A stretch of DNA of 64,000 nt from assembly GCA_018824085.1 (NCBI GenBank), contig JAHJHI010000032.1, positions 1 to 64,000 of the forward strand, in the 5' to 3' direction. This document shows positions 63,368 to 64,000 of this stretch, in pieces. The notes beneath the pieces were generated by a model. The model was not told where the DNA came from and searched no databases. It saw only the letters and a program-made list of their open reading frames with translations. Source of the DNA: Gammaproteobacteria bacterium (GTDB taxonomy: Bacteria > Pseudomonadota > Gammaproteobacteria > Burkholderiales > Rhodocyclaceae). How positions within the stretch are numbered: the stretch's first letter is position 1; each line of letters opens with the position of its first letter. The translations under genes and the position numbers were made by a program.

Positions 63368-64000
63368 ATGAAACGCATCGATATGGAGTTCGACCTCGTC
63401 GTCATCGGCGGGGGTACGGGTGGCCCGATGGCCGCCGTCAAGGCGAAGGAGAAGAATCCGAAGTTGCGGGTACTGCTCATCGACAAGGCCAACGTGAAGC
63501 GCAGCGGCGCGATCTCGATGGGCATGGACGGCCTGAACAACGCCGTCATACCGGGTCACGCGACGCCGGAGCAGTACGTCAAGGAAATCACCATCGCCAA
63601 CGACGGCATCGTCGATCAGGAAGCGGTGATGGCCTATGCCGCCAACAGCTTCGACATGATCAACGAACTGGACCGCTGGGGCGTCAAGTTCGAGAAGGAC
63701 GAAACCGGCGACTACGCGGTGCGCAAGGTGCATCACCTGGGCAGCTACGTGCTGCCGATGCCGGAAGGCCACCACATGAAGAAGATCCTCTACCGCCAGC
63801 TGAAGAAGGCGCGGGTGGAGGTGACCAACCGCGTCGTCGTCACCCGCGTGCTGACCGGCGCCAGCGGCGAGGTCGTCGCCGTCATGGGCTTCGACTGCCG
63901 CACCGCCGACGTCTATGTCATCAAGACACGGGCGGCCGTGATCAGCACCGGCGCGGCCGGGCGCATCGGCCTGCCGGCGTCGGGTTACCTGATGGGCACC
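63368..64000 (+). CDS. AprA-like/fumarate reductase-type flavoprotein, 5' part (runs off window)
   Basis: The first 211 codons of an FAD-dependent oxidoreductase; no stop before the window end. FAD-binding VIGGGTGGPMAAVKAKEK, then KANVKRSGAISMGMDGLNNA, PGHATPEQYVKEITIAND, GIVDQEAVMAYAANSFDMIN and STGAAGRIGLPASGYLMG. The SGA(I/T)..GM(D)G.N motif and the overall pattern resemble the adenylylsulfate reductase alpha subunit rather than succinate dehydrogenase. AAGGAG five bases before the ATG. Sited after a GntR regulator and a sulfite exporter, it probably works in sulfur-compound oxidation; a beta subunit (ferredoxin) would be expected next. Confidence 0.85.
   Translation, partial: MKRIDMEFDLVVIGGGTGGPMAAVKAKEKNPKLRVLLIDKANVKRSGAISMGMDGLNNAVIPGHATPEQYVKEITIANDGIVDQEAVMAYAANSFDMINELDRWGVKFEKDETGDYAVRKVHHLGSYVLPMPEGHHMKKILYRQLKKARVEVTNRVVVTRVLTGASGEVVAVMGFDCRTADVYVIKTRAAVISTGAAGRIGLPASGYLMGT

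Overview
The window is high-GC, densely packed DNA from a betaproteobacterium. The housekeeping order (yceF/yceD-rpmF-plsX-fabHDG-acpP-fabF; rpoE-rseABC-mucD; lepA-lepB-rnc-era-recO-pdxJ-acpS-nagZ; uvrC-pgsA-tRNAs; single-chain purL) is typical of that class. A dimethylformamidase locus beside urease suggests a facultative methylotroph of the Rhodocyclales/Methyloversatilis kind. That placement is inference from gene content, not a database match.

Region 1 (1-907) is a scar: short repeats, a small acidic immunity-like gene, the C-terminal stub of its upstream partner, and an IS3-type remnant abutting amiR. Region 2 (908-14962) is the most distinctive part. Divergent amiC-amiR (amide sensor plus ANTAR antiterminator) faces a dimethylformamidase operon (small and large subunits, a Rieske-oxygenase-like protein with a broken cluster motif, a Sel1 protein, a 104-aa orphan). 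A second unit follows: a Tat-exported UrtA-like binding protein and urease genes in the order ureE-F-AB-C-G-D. Both units begin with a near-identical module: a sigma70 promoter, two hairpins with six-base loops, and an overlapping terminator. This is the architecture expected of an ANTAR-protein target, so AmiCR probably controls amide hydrolysis and urea use as one nitrogen regulon.

Region 3 (15073-20738) holds a sucrose-phosphorylase-family gene, a three-gene envelope operon (secreted protein, M48 protease, lipoprotein), ttcA and a low-molecular-weight tyrosine phosphatase. Region 4 (20890-28563) holds rne (with a 9-bp tandem repeat), divergent rluC with a HAD phosphatase, a Rieske ferredoxin and sppA, then an rsmI-like methylase and yceF. 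Region 5 (28609-36937) is the fatty-acid synthesis operon from a strong promoter, then a ygfX-like gene whose 3' end overlaps nadB. Region 6 (37128-51370) is the sigma-E operon and a long run of translationally coupled housekeeping genes.

Region 7 (51400-59198) has tRNA-Gly/Cys/Gly with duplicated terminators, a cation antiporter, a hypoxanthine-DNA glycosylase, a CnoX-like thioredoxin, a small periplasmic repeat protein and purL. Region 8 (59238-64000) looks like sulfur-anion handling: LysR/YeiH, a TauE/SafE exporter, a GntR/UTRA regulator with a candidate operator shared with the exporter, and the start of an AprA-like flavoprotein that runs off the window.
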